From assembly GCA_005239435.1 (NCBI GenBank), contig SZNP01000007.1, positions 62,001 to 126,000 of the forward strand: a stretch of 64,000 nucleotides of DNA. The letters run 5' to 3'. The notes under the pieces are model-generated. The model searched no databases, was not told the origin of the DNA, and saw nothing but the letters and a program-made list of their open reading frames with translations. This document shows positions 18,267-26,090 of the stretch, in pieces. Numbering within the stretch: position 1 is the first letter of the stretch; every line of letters begins with the position of its first letter. This DNA comes from Halorussus salinisoli (GTDB lineage: Archaea; Halobacteriota; Halobacteria; Halobacteriales; Haladaptataceae). Position numbers and translations under genes: made by a program.

Positions 18267-19619
18267 ATGAAACTGACTACAACGTACGCGATAGCGATTG
18301 CGGGACTGGTCGTCGCCGCAGGTATCGTCGGAGCTGCTGGCCCCGCGCTTGGGGCCGAGGACGCGAACACCATCGACGCCTGTCGGACGATTAGCGAACC
18401 GGGCGTGTACGAACTCCAGACCAATCTCACAGACGACGTGGATTCCCCCGATGCCTGCATCGACGTCGAATCGGACGACGTCGCCATTGACGGTAACGGG
18501 CATCGCATCACGATGGCTGAGCCCGAGGGTTACTTGGACGACGGCTCGCCGACTCCGTACGCAGTCCAAGCCGACGGCGTCGAGAACGTGACCGTCACGA
18601 CCCTGACTGCCGACGACTGGGGCTTCCGAGGCAACGCGGGCGCTGCAGGGTTACTGTTCGAGAACGCGAGTGACGTCACTGTTACAGACATCACGGCAGT
18701 GTCCTCCCGGGACGGCATCGTTGTGAAGAACAGCAGTGACGTAACCGTGCGCGACGTCGACCTGAATGGCGGGGGAATCTCCCCGATGTACCAGCAGAGC
18801 GGAAGTGGTGTTCTCCTGTCGAACGTCGACAACGCTGCCGTCCGCGGCGGCGTCGTCGAGGAGTGGAATATCGGTATCGCCGTCGAGGAATCTGCGAACG
18901 TGGCTATCGCGGACCTGATCGTCGGCAAGCCGGGCGACACCGGTTCCCCGGATACGCGGACCGGCGTGGACGTGCGGACGACCGACAACGCGACGATTCG
19001 AAACAGTACGATCAGTAGCGCGAAAAGGACAGGTATCAGCCTCGCCCGTGGTGTCAGCGACGTAGTCGTGGCTGACAACCGTATCTCGCGACATCCGGGC
19101 GCAGCCATCGATGTCGCCGTCTTCGACGCCGACGGCGGCGCGAACGTGATACGGAACAACACCATCACGAAGAGCGAGGACGGCATCGAGGTGCGGTCCA
19201 CGACGAGCGAACTCCGTATCGAAGGCAACCGTCTCACCGACAACGGCGACGGCGTCGGCGTGGAATCGCCGAACGTCTGTAAGCCGAGCCGCGCTGACAG
19301 CGAGTTCGTCGTCGTCCACGAGAACGTCATCGAGAACAACGACGTCGGCATCAGAAACGAGGGCGGTGACGCCGTCAACGCGACACGTAACTACTGGGGC
19401 GCGGCCGACGGCCCGTCGAGCGTCGCCGACTCCGACGCGCCGTTCGGTGAGACAGACCCCGAGGTTCCGCTCGAAGACCCGGTGACGGGGACTCTCGCCG
19501 ACGGTTCGGGTGATTCCGTCTCGGAGTTCCCGGACGAGAACGAGTCGGGCATCGCCAACGTGCGCTTCGACCCGTGGCTGGAGATGCCACCGACTGGAAC
19601 GACGAACGAGACGGCCTGA
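18267..19619 (+). CDS. Secreted parallel beta-helix (NosD-like) protein
   Basis: 450 residues. A Sec-type signal peptide (MKLTTTYAIAIAGLVVAAG..., cleavage probably after ALGA) is followed by a right-handed parallel beta-helix with repeated short coils (IDGNGHRI, VRDVDLNG, IRNSTISSA, VVADNRISR, VIRNNTITK, RIEGNRL). The family includes carbohydrate-binding or cleaving proteins and NosD. Many N-x-S/T sequons suggest N-glycosylation. There is no C-terminal membrane anchor or PGF-CTERM, so it should be released. An AT-rich promoter (CATATATATTTATA at ~18206-18220) precedes it; it is transcribed alone. Confidence 0.8.
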   Translation: MKLTTTYAIAIAGLVVAAGIVGAAGPALGAEDANTIDACRTISEPGVYELQTNLTDDVDSPDACIDVESDDVAIDGNGHRITMAEPEGYLDDGSPTPYAVQADGVENVTVTTLTADDWGFRGNAGAAGLLFENASDVTVTDITAVSSRDGIVVKNSSDVTVRDVDLNGGGISPMYQQSGSGVLLSNVDNAAVRGGVVEEWNIGIAVEESANVAIADLIVGKPGDTGSPDTRTGVDVRTTDNATIRNSTISSAKRTGISLARGVSDVVVADNRISRHPGAAIDVAVFDADGGANVIRNNTITKSEDGIEVRSTTSELRIEGNRLTDNGDGVGVESPNVCKPSRADSEFVVVHENVIENNDVGIRNEGGDAVNATRNYWGAADGPSSVADSDAPFGETDPEVPLEDPVTGTLADGSGDSVSEFPDENESGIANVRFDPWLEMPPTGTTNETA

Positions 19620-19686
19620 ACGGTCGAACGACGCCGACTTCCGAAGTCGGTTCGGTAGGCCACGGAGAGACTGTGAACTCCGTCAG

Positions 19687-19717
19687 GAGGCAACCTCGTC
19701 GAAGGCGAGGTTGCCTC
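19687..19717. terminator. Strong 12-bp hairpin downstream of the beta-helix gene
   Basis: Perfect inverted repeat GAGGCAACCTCG / CGAGGTTGCCTC with a 7-base loop, 67 bases after the stop at 19619. It probably marks or protects the 3' end of the beta-helix mRNA. The tRNA-Trp gene lies beyond it on the other strand. Confidence 0.4.
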
Positions 19718-19801
19718 TTGCCTCGTTCAAATCCACGTCTCGGATGGGATTCGTGCGGCGCAGACTCCTCGCTTCGCTCGTCGTCGTTGCGCCGCGAAAA
19801 G

Positions 19802-19981
19802 TGGGGTCGGAGGGATTTGAACCCCCGATCGACTGATATCTCCGGTGTGTGCGCCTCGGAACTCCAGAGGGTCGTCAACGCGAACCGATGATCAGTCGGC
19901 CGCTCGGTATATCAGCTGGAGTTTCGTCCCGGGCGCGTAGCCTCTGGAGTCAGTCGCCATCCCTGACTTGGCCACGACCCC
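19802..19981 (-). tRNA. tRNA-Trp (CCA), intron-containing
   Basis: Acceptor stem GGGGTCG (19975-19981) pairs with CGACCCC (19803-19809), discriminator A at 19802. The D arm, anticodon stem ACTGA/TCAGT, T-arm with GGTTCAAATCC and a 74-nt mature length are all present. Anticodon CCA is at 19945-19947. Exon 1 is 19944-19981, exon 2 is 19802-19837, and a 106-base intron sits after nucleotide 37, the canonical archaeal site. CCA is not encoded. Haloarchaeal tRNA-Trp is known for a long intron. Confidence 0.93.
19838..19943 (-). ncRNA. tRNA-Trp intron, probable box C/D guide RNA for Cm34 and Um39
   Basis: Within the intron, an 8-nt stretch (19891-19898) is perfectly complementary to the exon 2 segment around U39. 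Another (19862-19869, CTCTGGAG) is complementary to the anticodon loop. The second is followed two bases later by CCGA (box D variant), placing C34 exactly five nucleotides from box D as the guide rule requires. A box C-like CTGATAT (19909-19915) and box C'-like TTGACGA (19872-19878) flank the first guide; the D' box is poor. This matches the established haloarchaeal pre-tRNA-Trp intron guide RNA. Confidence 0.7.
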
Positions 19982-20026
19982 GCAGGATTTCGTTGGTCCA
20001 TACGCCGTAAAGGGGTTTCGATTTTC

Positions 20027-20254
20027 TTATTCGCGATCGGTGTCTGACCAATCGCACTCCTGGCACTTCCAGCCAGTGACGAACTCGGTCACGCTCGGCA
20101 TGTAGCCCACTTCGAGTACGTCACCACCGCACTCAGGACACTCGCGGTCGGCGTCCTCGATGGATTCGGCGTCCATCACGCCCTCGCCCTCTATCATCTC
20201 GGCGAGACTCTCGGCCGTTACCATGCGACCCTGCACGACGCGATTGGCGGTCAT
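20027..20254 (-). CDS. Small zinc-ribbon protein (DUF5795-like)
   Basis: 75 residues from the ATG at 20252-20254; the in-frame extension upstream is basic and not conserved-looking. The N-terminal part (MTANRVVQGRMVT) is followed by an acidic helix and a zinc ribbon with ECPECGGD and KCQECDW, two CxxC knuckles about 22 residues apart. It resembles a haloarchaea-only family I recall as DUF5795, function unknown. It stands alone, 132 bases from the next minus-strand gene. Confidence 0.7.
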   Translation of the reverse strand: MTANRVVQGRMVTAESLAEMIEGEGVMDAESIEDADRECPECGGDVLEVGYMPSVTEFVTGWKCQECDWSDTDRE

Positions 20255-20386
20255 GTCCGAACGATGCAGGTCGGGGCGGGTAAGCCTTCCCGTCGCTGTT
20301 CGGCTTCCCGTCACCGTTCGATTTCGAGAAGAATCTCGAAGCCGTTACCGAGCGCAGTCACCGAGCGACCGGTTCCGTGCGTGGGA

Positions 20387-21319
20387 TTACAGCCACGGTT
20401 CGCGCTCGTCGTCGTCTTCCTCGCCGGGGTAGCCGTAGCCCGCGTCGTCGGAATCCGACCCGCCCGAGCCATCGGTGGCGACCGCCTGCGAATCGGCGAG
20501 GTCCGAGGAACCCCGATTCGCCGTAGGCGACGTCTCGGCGTTCATCGCCTCCGTGGCCGCAGTCTCCTCGGTCGTCTCGTCGGTCTCGTCCTCGGCCGAA
20601 CTGGGGTCGAACGCGAGCAGACTCGTGACCGCGAGGACCGCCAGCGGCGCGTTGCCGGGCGCGAGGCCGAGCAGGCTCAGCGGGAGAACGCCCAGTGCGA
20701 CCGCACTCCCGAACCGGAAGCGGTCGATGTCCACGACGCCGCGGAGCCACGGCGAGGTCAGTGCGACCGCCAGCGCGAACGCGACGCCCGTGCCCGCCGC
20801 CGCAGTCGCCTTCAAGATGAGTGCGTAGTCGGGCACCGTCACCAACTCGAAGCCACCGGGCTGGAAACTGGCGACCATGCCCAAGCCGACGATGACCGCC
20901 GGACGGGGCAGGTACTCGCCGACCCGCGAACTCGCGGTCTTGGCGGCGATGGCCAGCATGACGAGCGCGGCGAACCGCTCGAACGTCGCGGTATGAAGCA
21001 CGCTCTTGATGGTCGGCGCGAACGCGGCCTCGACCGCGGCGAGCGTGACGATTCCGACGCCGACCGCCAGCACCGTTCCCGCCTGCTCGCGCGGCGTGCC
21101 GTCCATCTCGGCGAGGATGACCGCGACGGTCGCACTCCCGCCGAAGACGAGCAGTCCGACCTGTAGCACGCCGGTGAGGGTTTCGACTCCGCCTGCGAGG
21201 ACCAGCGCCGGAAAGATACCGTCGACCAGCGGGAGGCCCATGACGGTGGCGAGCAACTTCGTCGCGCCACCTACCTGTCGCTCCAGGCGAAGGGCGATTG
21301 GGTGTTGTGAGCTACTCAT
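20387..21319 (-). CDS. Haloarchaeal multi-pass membrane protein (DUF5794-like)
   Basis: 310 residues. The first ~225 hold six or seven hydrophobic segments with the opening RLERQVGGATKLLATVMGLPL and a central DYALILKATAAAG. The final ~85 residues are an acidic, disordered cytoplasmic tail rich in D, E, T and S, ending EREPWL. I recall this as the DUF5794 family; no biochemical role is known. It lies upstream of the zinc-ribbon gene on the same strand and they may be co-expressed. Confidence 0.7.
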   Translation of the reverse strand: MSSSQHPIALRLERQVGGATKLLATVMGLPLVDGIFPALVLAGGVETLTGVLQVGLLVFGGSATVAVILAEMDGTPREQAGTVLAVGVGIVTLAAVEAAFAPTIKSVLHTATFERFAALVMLAIAAKTASSRVGEYLPRPAVIVGLGMVASFQPGGFELVTVPDYALILKATAAAGTGVAFALAVALTSPWLRGVVDIDRFRFGSAVALGVLPLSLLGLAPGNAPLAVLAVTSLLAFDPSSAEDETDETTEETAATEAMNAETSPTANRGSSDLADSQAVATDGSGGSDSDDAGYGYPGEEDDDEREPWL

Positions 21320-21783
21320 GGCGCACTAACTGGCCTGGCCGTGTCCATCGGCCGAACGGTAGTGATAGTCGCGGTACCTGCGGTGACCGCCGAGGTCCCA
21401 CCGTCGTCCCGCGAATGTATTCTCTACCAGTGTAAGAAATGCCAGCGCAAAAATCGGTTTGCAGGAGCTACCGGAAGCAACCTTCGTCTGACCTGCAGTA
21501 CGCGCGGCAGTGGGACTGGTAGAGTCCATACTCGTAACAAATCGGGTTTTGAGTATAAATGTTGCGTGAGAGACAACCCCATTCAACAACTAATCGTAGA
21601 TTTGGTACATAAAGGAACCTAAGTAAGAGGTAATAACGTCGATTTATTCCTACGATATTCTACCGGTTTGATAGCAGGGGGCTTCGACGTGTTCTTACAC
21701 GACCATGCACATGAAAGTTCGATGCAGGGCCAAAACCTACAATATCTCGCAACGTTTTTGGTTGGGGAACGCATTCGGCTTAC
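21320..21783 (+). other. Gene-free stretch before guaB
   Basis: 464 bases between divergent genes. The right half is AT-rich (GC drops near 21535-21660). Frames on both strands of 90 residues or fewer exist, but they have low third-position GC and no convincing start, so none is called. The guaB promoter lies in the last ~60 bases. Confidence 0.45.
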
Positions 21784-23277
21784 ATGGATAAACGTTCTCA
21801 GCGGAAAGGTCAGTTCACCGATAAGCTCGACGTACCGGAGGCGTTGACGTTCGACGACGTACTTTTGCGACCGAAGGAGAGCCGCGTCGAACCCGACGAG
21901 GCCGACGTCTCGACTCGCGTCTCGACCAACGTCGACCTCAACGTTCCGATTCTGTCGGCCGCGATGGACACCGTGACCGAGAGCGACATGGCGATTGCGA
22001 TGGCCCGACAGGGCGGTCTCGGCGTCCTCCACCGGAGTCTGGACGTGGAGGACGCCGTGGCGGAAGTCGAGCGCGTCAAGCGCGCCGACGAACTCGTCAT
22101 CCGGGACGTCGTGACGGCCGCGCCCGACCAGACGGTCCGCGACGTGGACGCGATGATGGAGCGCGAAGGCGTCTCGGGTGCGCCCGTTACCGGCGACGAC
22201 GGCGACGTGTTGGGCATCATCTCGGGTACCGACATCCGGCCGTACCTCGAAGTCGGCGAGAGCGACGAGGTGCGCGAGGCGATGACCGACGAGGTCGTCA
22301 CCGCGGGCGAGGACGTAACCGCTCGGGAGGCGCTCGAACTCATGTACGAACACAAAATCGAGCGGGTCCCCATCGTCGACGAGGATGGCCATCTGACCGG
22401 TCTCGTGACGATGCAGGGCATCCTCCAGCGCCGCGAGTATCAAGACGCCGTCCGCGACGAGAACGACCATCTCCGGGTCGGCGTCGCCGTGGGTCCGTTC
22501 GAGGAAGAGCGTGCTGTCGCTACCGACGAAGCGGGCGCGGACGTTCTGTTCATCGACTGTGCGCACGCCCACAACATGAACGTGATCGAGGGCGCGCGTG
22601 CCATCAAAGCGCAGGTCGAGGCCGACGTGGTCGTCGGCAACGTCGGCACCCGCGAGGCCGCCGAGGACATCGTGGACTTCGCCGACGGCATCAAGGTCGG
22701 TATCGGCCCCGGTTCGATCTGCACGACGCGCGTGGTCAGCGGTGCGGGCATGCCTCAAATCACGGCCATCGCCGAAGTCGCAGACGTGGCGGCCGACCAC
22801 GACGTGCCGGTCATCGCCGACGGTGGCATCCGGTACTCCGGCGACGCGATCAAGGCTATCGCGGCGGGCGCAGACGCCGTGATGCTCGGGTCCTACTTCG
22901 CGGGCACCGACGAAGCGCCGGGTCGAGTCATCACCGTGGACGGCAAGAAGTACAAGCAGTACCGCGGCATGGGGTCGGTCGGCGCGATGCAGTCGGGCGA
23001 CGGCGACCGCTATCTCAAGGACGAACCCGAGGACGACGAGGAGTACGTCCCCGAGGGCGTCGAGGCCGCCGAACCATACAAGGGGAGCCTCGAAAGCGAA
23101 CTCTTCCAACTCGTCGGCGGGATGCAGTCGGGCATGGGCTACGTCGGCGCGCCGACGATTCCGGAGTTCAAGCAGCGAAGCGAGTTCGTCCGGGTCTCCT
23201 CGGCGGGCCAGACCGAGGGCCACCCCCACGACGTGATGATCACCGACGAAGCGCCCAACTACAGCCCTACCGAGTAA
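21784..23277 (+). CDS. guaB: Inosine-5'-monophosphate dehydrogenase
   Basis: 497 residues. Oxidises IMP to XMP with NAD+, the first committed step of GMP synthesis. The TIM barrel begins LTFDDVLLRPKESRVEP; two CBS domains are inserted at about residues 95-215 (VTAAPDQTVRDV and VTAGEDVTAREALELM). The catalytic cysteine is C313 in GPGSICTTRVV, and the mobile flap region YRGMGSVGAMQSGDGDRY is intact. It ends with the highly conserved [18 protein letters not shown] region, a second truncated copy of which lies at 28179-28301. Transcribed alone. Confidence 0.97.
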   Translation: MDKRSQRKGQFTDKLDVPEALTFDDVLLRPKESRVEPDEADVSTRVSTNVDLNVPILSAAMDTVTESDMAIAMARQGGLGVLHRSLDVEDAVAEVERVKRADELVIRDVVTAAPDQTVRDVDAMMEREGVSGAPVTGDDGDVLGIISGTDIRPYLEVGESDEVREAMTDEVVTAGEDVTAREALELMYEHKIERVPIVDEDGHLTGLVTMQGILQRREYQDAVRDENDHLRVGVAVGPFEEERAVATDEAGADVLFIDCAHAHNMNVIEGARAIKAQVEADVVVGNVGTREAAEDIVDFADGIKVGIGPGSICTTRVVSGAGMPQITAIAEVADVAADHDVPVIADGGIRYSGDAIKAIAAGADAVMLGSYFAGTDEAPGRVITVDGKKYKQYRGMGSVGAMQSGDGDRYLKDEPEDDEEYVPEGVEAAEPYKGSLESELFQLVGGMQSGMGYVGAPTIPEFKQRSEFVRVSSAGQTEGHPHDVMITDEAPNYSPTE

Positions 23278-23318
23278 CGACTCGGTCGAAAATCGAGCGA
23301 CGAAACCAGCGGCGGCGA

Positions 23319-23438
23319 TTAGCTCGCCGCCGTCTCGCAGTTCGGACTACAGTACTCGGTTTCGGCAGCGTTCGAACTCTCGAGCGCTTCGAACTCGTCA
23401 CCGCAGTTCTCGCAGGTGTAGGTCTCGAAGTCCGACAT
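23319..23438 (-). CDS. 39-residue zinc-finger microprotein
   Basis: A 39-residue frame, MSDFETYTCENCGDEFEALE... with CxxC at C9/C12 and C-x3-C at C30/C34 near the end, a four-cysteine zinc-binding arrangement. It starts at ATG 23436-23438 and stops at 23319. It converges on guaB, 41 bases from its stop. Small CPxCG-type zinc fingers are abundant in haloarchaea and some affect growth and biofilm formation; the function of this one is unknown. The four well-placed cysteines and good codon use argue for a real gene. Confidence 0.65.
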   Translation of the reverse strand: MSDFETYTCENCGDEFEALESSNAAETEYCSPNCETAAS

Positions 23439-23693
23439 CGTTTGCAACGCCTCCAACGAGGGGTTTGGGCGTTGATTTCGTTATATCCTGTGATTTTCGG
23501 CGGTCCTCGGTTCGATGCCGGACGAGTGGCCGCGTTCCGGTTCCGGAGAGTCCCTCTACGCTCGAAACGCTCCTCGAAGAGGCTTCGACGCACTCGAAGC
23601 GGTACGTACCAGCACCGACCAAATCGACGCCGACCGGGTCGGTGGCCGTCCTCCTCCGAAACGTTCAGAACCGTAGAACTGGAACTCCCACCG

Positions 23694-24185
23694 ATGACTG
23701 TCGGAGTCCGCGTGGCCGAGACCGAGTCCGAACGAGAGGACGCCCTCTCGGTCCGTTTCGAGGTGTTCGTCGAGGAACAGGGCGTCCCCGAAGACCTCGA
23801 AGTCGACGGCGAGGACGACGAGGCCATCCACTTCGTGGGTTACGAGTCGGCCGAATCGAACGCCGAAGCGACCGAGTCGAACGAGGAACCGGCCGACGTC
23901 AGCAGTCGTCGGCCGGTCGCCGCGGGTCGTCTCCGAGAAGTCGGCGACGACGCCGGCAAAGTCGAACGAATTGCAGTCGTGGAAGACCGCCGTGGCGAAG
24001 GGGTGGGTCGAGCGATTATGGACGAACTCGAAGCGACCGCCGCGGAACGCGGCCTGTCGACGCTCGTCATGCACGCCCAGAGACCGGTCGAGGAGTTCTA
24101 CCGGAAACTCGGCTACGAGACCACCAGCGACGTGTTCGAGGAGGCGGGGATTCCCCACGTCGAGATGGAGAAGTCGCTCGACTGA
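23694..24185 (+). CDS. GNAT family N-acetyltransferase
   Basis: 163 residues from ATG 23694; the frame is open further upstream, but the sequence there is not protein-like. The fold is a Gcn5-type acyltransferase: VRFEVFVEEQGVP near residue 20 (as in ElaA/YjcF-type members), the acetyl-CoA pyrophosphate-binding motif RRGEGVGRAIMD, and the C-terminal EFYRKLGYETTSD. A low-complexity acidic insert (residues ~50-75, ESAESNAEATESNEE) is halophile-specific. The substrate is unknown. The next gene begins 33 bases on, probably in the same transcript. Confidence 0.85.
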   Translation: MTVGVRVAETESEREDALSVRFEVFVEEQGVPEDLEVDGEDDEAIHFVGYESAESNAEATESNEEPADVSSRRPVAAGRLREVGDDAGKVERIAVVEDRRGEGVGRAIMDELEATAAERGLSTLVMHAQRPVEEFYRKLGYETTSDVFEEAGIPHVEMEKSLD

Positions 24186-24218
24186 ACGCTTTTCACCGGT
24201 TCTCTCGTCGGTTCGGAC

Positions 24219-24665
24219 GTGAAACTCGTCCTCTGTGGCCCGCCCGGCGTGGGCAAGACCACCGTCGCCCAGCGTCTCCAGAGCCGACTCGGTGCTGCGG
24301 GCCGCGATTTCCGACTCCTCCACTCCGACGACTTCTCCCGAAACACCTACCGGCAGATGTACGAGCACGTGATCGACGCCGACCCGGACACCGACTGGAT
24401 TCTCGACGGAACGTTCTATCAGCGGGAGTGGCAGGACCGCTTCCGGGCGCTCCCCGACGCGCATCTCGTCTATCTGACCGCGAGTCTGGAGACCGCGCTG
24501 GAGCGAAATCGTGAACGAGAGGACGCCATCGAGGAACGAGGCGTCCGCGTCATGCACGGGAAGTTCGAGACGCCGACGAACCCGGACCTGACGCTCGACA
24601 CCGAGCGGTCGTCGGTGGGCGAGACGGTGGATGCGCTGGAGCGATATGTGCAGACGTGGATTTAA
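24219..24665 (+). CDS. P-loop nucleotide kinase-like protein
   Basis: 148 residues from a GTG start. Walker A is GPPGVGKTTVAQRL (residues 7-20), followed by LLHSDDFSR, DWILDGTFYQREW and a lid-like ETALERNRERED segment, typical of small kinases of the adenylylsulfate kinase/zeta-toxin/PSTK-like group. The phosphoryl acceptor cannot be inferred. It follows the GNAT gene by 33 bases. The stop (TAA at 24663-24665) lies at the edge of a sharp drop into AT-rich sequence. Confidence 0.75.
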   Translation: MKLVLCGPPGVGKTTVAQRLQSRLGAAGRDFRLLHSDDFSRNTYRQMYEHVIDADPDTDWILDGTFYQREWQDRFRALPDAHLVYLTASLETALERNREREDAIEERGVRVMHGKFETPTNPDLTLDTERSSVGETVDALERYVQTWI

Positions 24666-24773
24666 TAAATATATGATTTCAATAAGAATGTGAAGACGGT
24701 AAAGACACGTATTTTTATTTCTCTCGAAAGTAACAGTTCGTGTGTTCGTTTTGGTAATTACGGTCTCGGAATC

Positions 24774-25100
24774 TTAGTCGTCTGCTGGAGCGCGAGCAGC
24801 GGGGCCACTACCGACGGAGGTCGGTTGCGTCACGGTCTGTAGAACACGATTGGCACGGAGTGGGAGGGCAAATCCCCAGAGGAGGGCCCTGGGAAATAGG
24901 AAGGGTAAACTGGAGACCTTCTCCGAGCCAGACGACGCCCGGGATGCCCCCACCGACCGGCGATGAAGAGGACGGTCACTGCAGTACGGAGTGAGCCAGT
25001 CACGTCGAGCGCGGGCACGGCGAACCCCTACGATTGCAAGAATGAAGAGGACGCCGAGATGGGCGTGGCCGCCGATCATACAGCCGGGGACGCCTTGGCC
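24774..25100 (-). pseudogene. Frameshifted relic of a small membrane protein with an HAHLG motif
   Basis: On the minus strand the coding signal hops between frames. GGHAHLGVLFILAIVG is in one frame, FAVPALDVTGSLRTAVTVLF continues in the next, GIPGVVWLGEGLQ is in the third, and a hydrophobic stretch (FPRALLWGFALPL) follows. Read together they make one coherent protein of ~90 residues with 3-4 membrane segments, so at least two indels have destroyed the gene. No intact copy is in the window. The parent family looks like small haloarchaeal HAHLG membrane proteins, from memory. Confidence 0.55.
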
Positions 25101-25107
25101 ACCGGAG

Positions 25108-25959
25108 TCAATGCGGATCCACTAATTCGTTTAGAGAAACCCGATCAAAATCACTAGCGCCTAGCGGCTTGGCGGCCCGCTTGTACTCCCGAATTACGTC
25201 CAAAGCCCACGACCGAACGGTCTCGTTCGTACTTTCGATTCCCACTAGCGGTTCACCGATGTCGGATTGGCTGTTAGCGATGATCAGGGTATCATCGAAG
25301 ATAAACAGGTTACAGGGAACCGACCCGTCGTGGAGAAACACGTTCCCGCCGGCCTCGATGTACTCTCGCCAACGGGGCAACCGGTCAGTACGCTCGAGCA
25401 GATAGTAGTATTCCTCGGCCGAGATTACGTGTTCAGTTTCGAGGTCACCGTTCACGACGCTGTCGCGCATTACTCTCTCGAATGCTAATGGGGGCGCTAC
25501 GCCCACGAGGCAGTGAAACGCGGAAGCATCACCGAGGAGTTCGGTCAGATACGACGTCGTCGATGTTGGTTCAGCAGGGGCTGGGCGTCTGATGGTTACG
25601 TCCTTGAAGTGAGCGAGGTCGATATCGACGACGTCCCTCGGGAGCCATGCGACTAGATCTCCGAGTTTTCTGATCGCTGCCATCGACTCGACGAACGGCC
25701 CTAGTTCGGCCATCACCTGTTCTCCCGTCGGAGTCGCTCTGTATCCCCCATCTGCTGACCGATGTACCCAACCCCGCTGCTCGAACTCCTTGATGATCCG
25801 ATCGATGGACGTCCGAGCAATTTCCGTCGTTTCCTCCACCTCCTTACGCGTGTACGACTCACTGGTGAGGGTGTCCAGTATCCGAACTCGGCTCTCCGAC
25901 CGGGCGAGATACGCGACGTCGTCTAACGCTCCCGTCGCAAATTGGTTTGAACCCCCCAT
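25108..25959 (-). CDS. Winged-helix transcriptional regulator (FilR1/DUF1724-like)
   Basis: 283 residues from ATG 25957-25959. The N-terminal winged HTH (residues ~10-75, with RVRILDTLTSESYTRKEV) is followed by an all-alpha/beta effector domain (residues ~110-265, with HVISAEEYYYLLERTDRLP and NLFIFDDTLIIANSQ), the layout of haloarchaeal regulators with a FilR1-like C-terminal domain. An ATG further upstream would put the dyad at 25973-25995 inside the gene, so the shorter start is preferred. It is divergent from the flavoenzyme gene and probably regulates it through that dyad. Confidence 0.8.
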   Translation of the reverse strand: MGGSNQFATGALDDVAYLARSESRVRILDTLTSESYTRKEVEETTEIARTSIDRIIKEFEQRGWVHRSADGGYRATPTGEQVMAELGPFVESMAAIRKLGDLVAWLPRDVVDIDLAHFKDVTIRRPAPAEPTSTTSYLTELLGDASAFHCLVGVAPPLAFERVMRDSVVNGDLETEHVISAEEYYYLLERTDRLPRWREYIEAGGNVFLHDGSVPCNLFIFDDTLIIANSQSDIGEPLVGIESTNETVRSWALDVIREYKRAAKPLGASDFDRVSLNELVDPH

Positions 25960-25972
25960 CTCGTTAGCCACT

Positions 25973-25995
25973 ACCTTGTTATCACTTAACAAGGT
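25973..25995. promoter_or_regulatory. Perfect 9-bp inverted repeat, candidate operator
   Basis: ACCTTGTTA-TCACT-TAACAAGGT: both 9-base arms match perfectly around a 5-base spacer. It lies 14 bases upstream of the regulator start and 95 bases upstream of the flavoenzyme start, an ideal site for a dimeric winged-helix protein. The AT-rich arms could overlap the promoter elements of either gene. Confidence 0.6.
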
Positions 25996-26090
25996 TTCTA
26001 CAGTGGGGATGCACCCCACGCCTCGAGCAATTCCCCACGGGATAATGGATTATAGCTCCTCACCGAACGGTTCCCCGGAGGGGCAGTCCG

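Noticed and set aside
21341..21622. 93-codon frame with several cysteines before guaB
   Set aside because: Low third-position GC, cysteine spacing not zinc-finger-like and AT-rich tail; likely chance.
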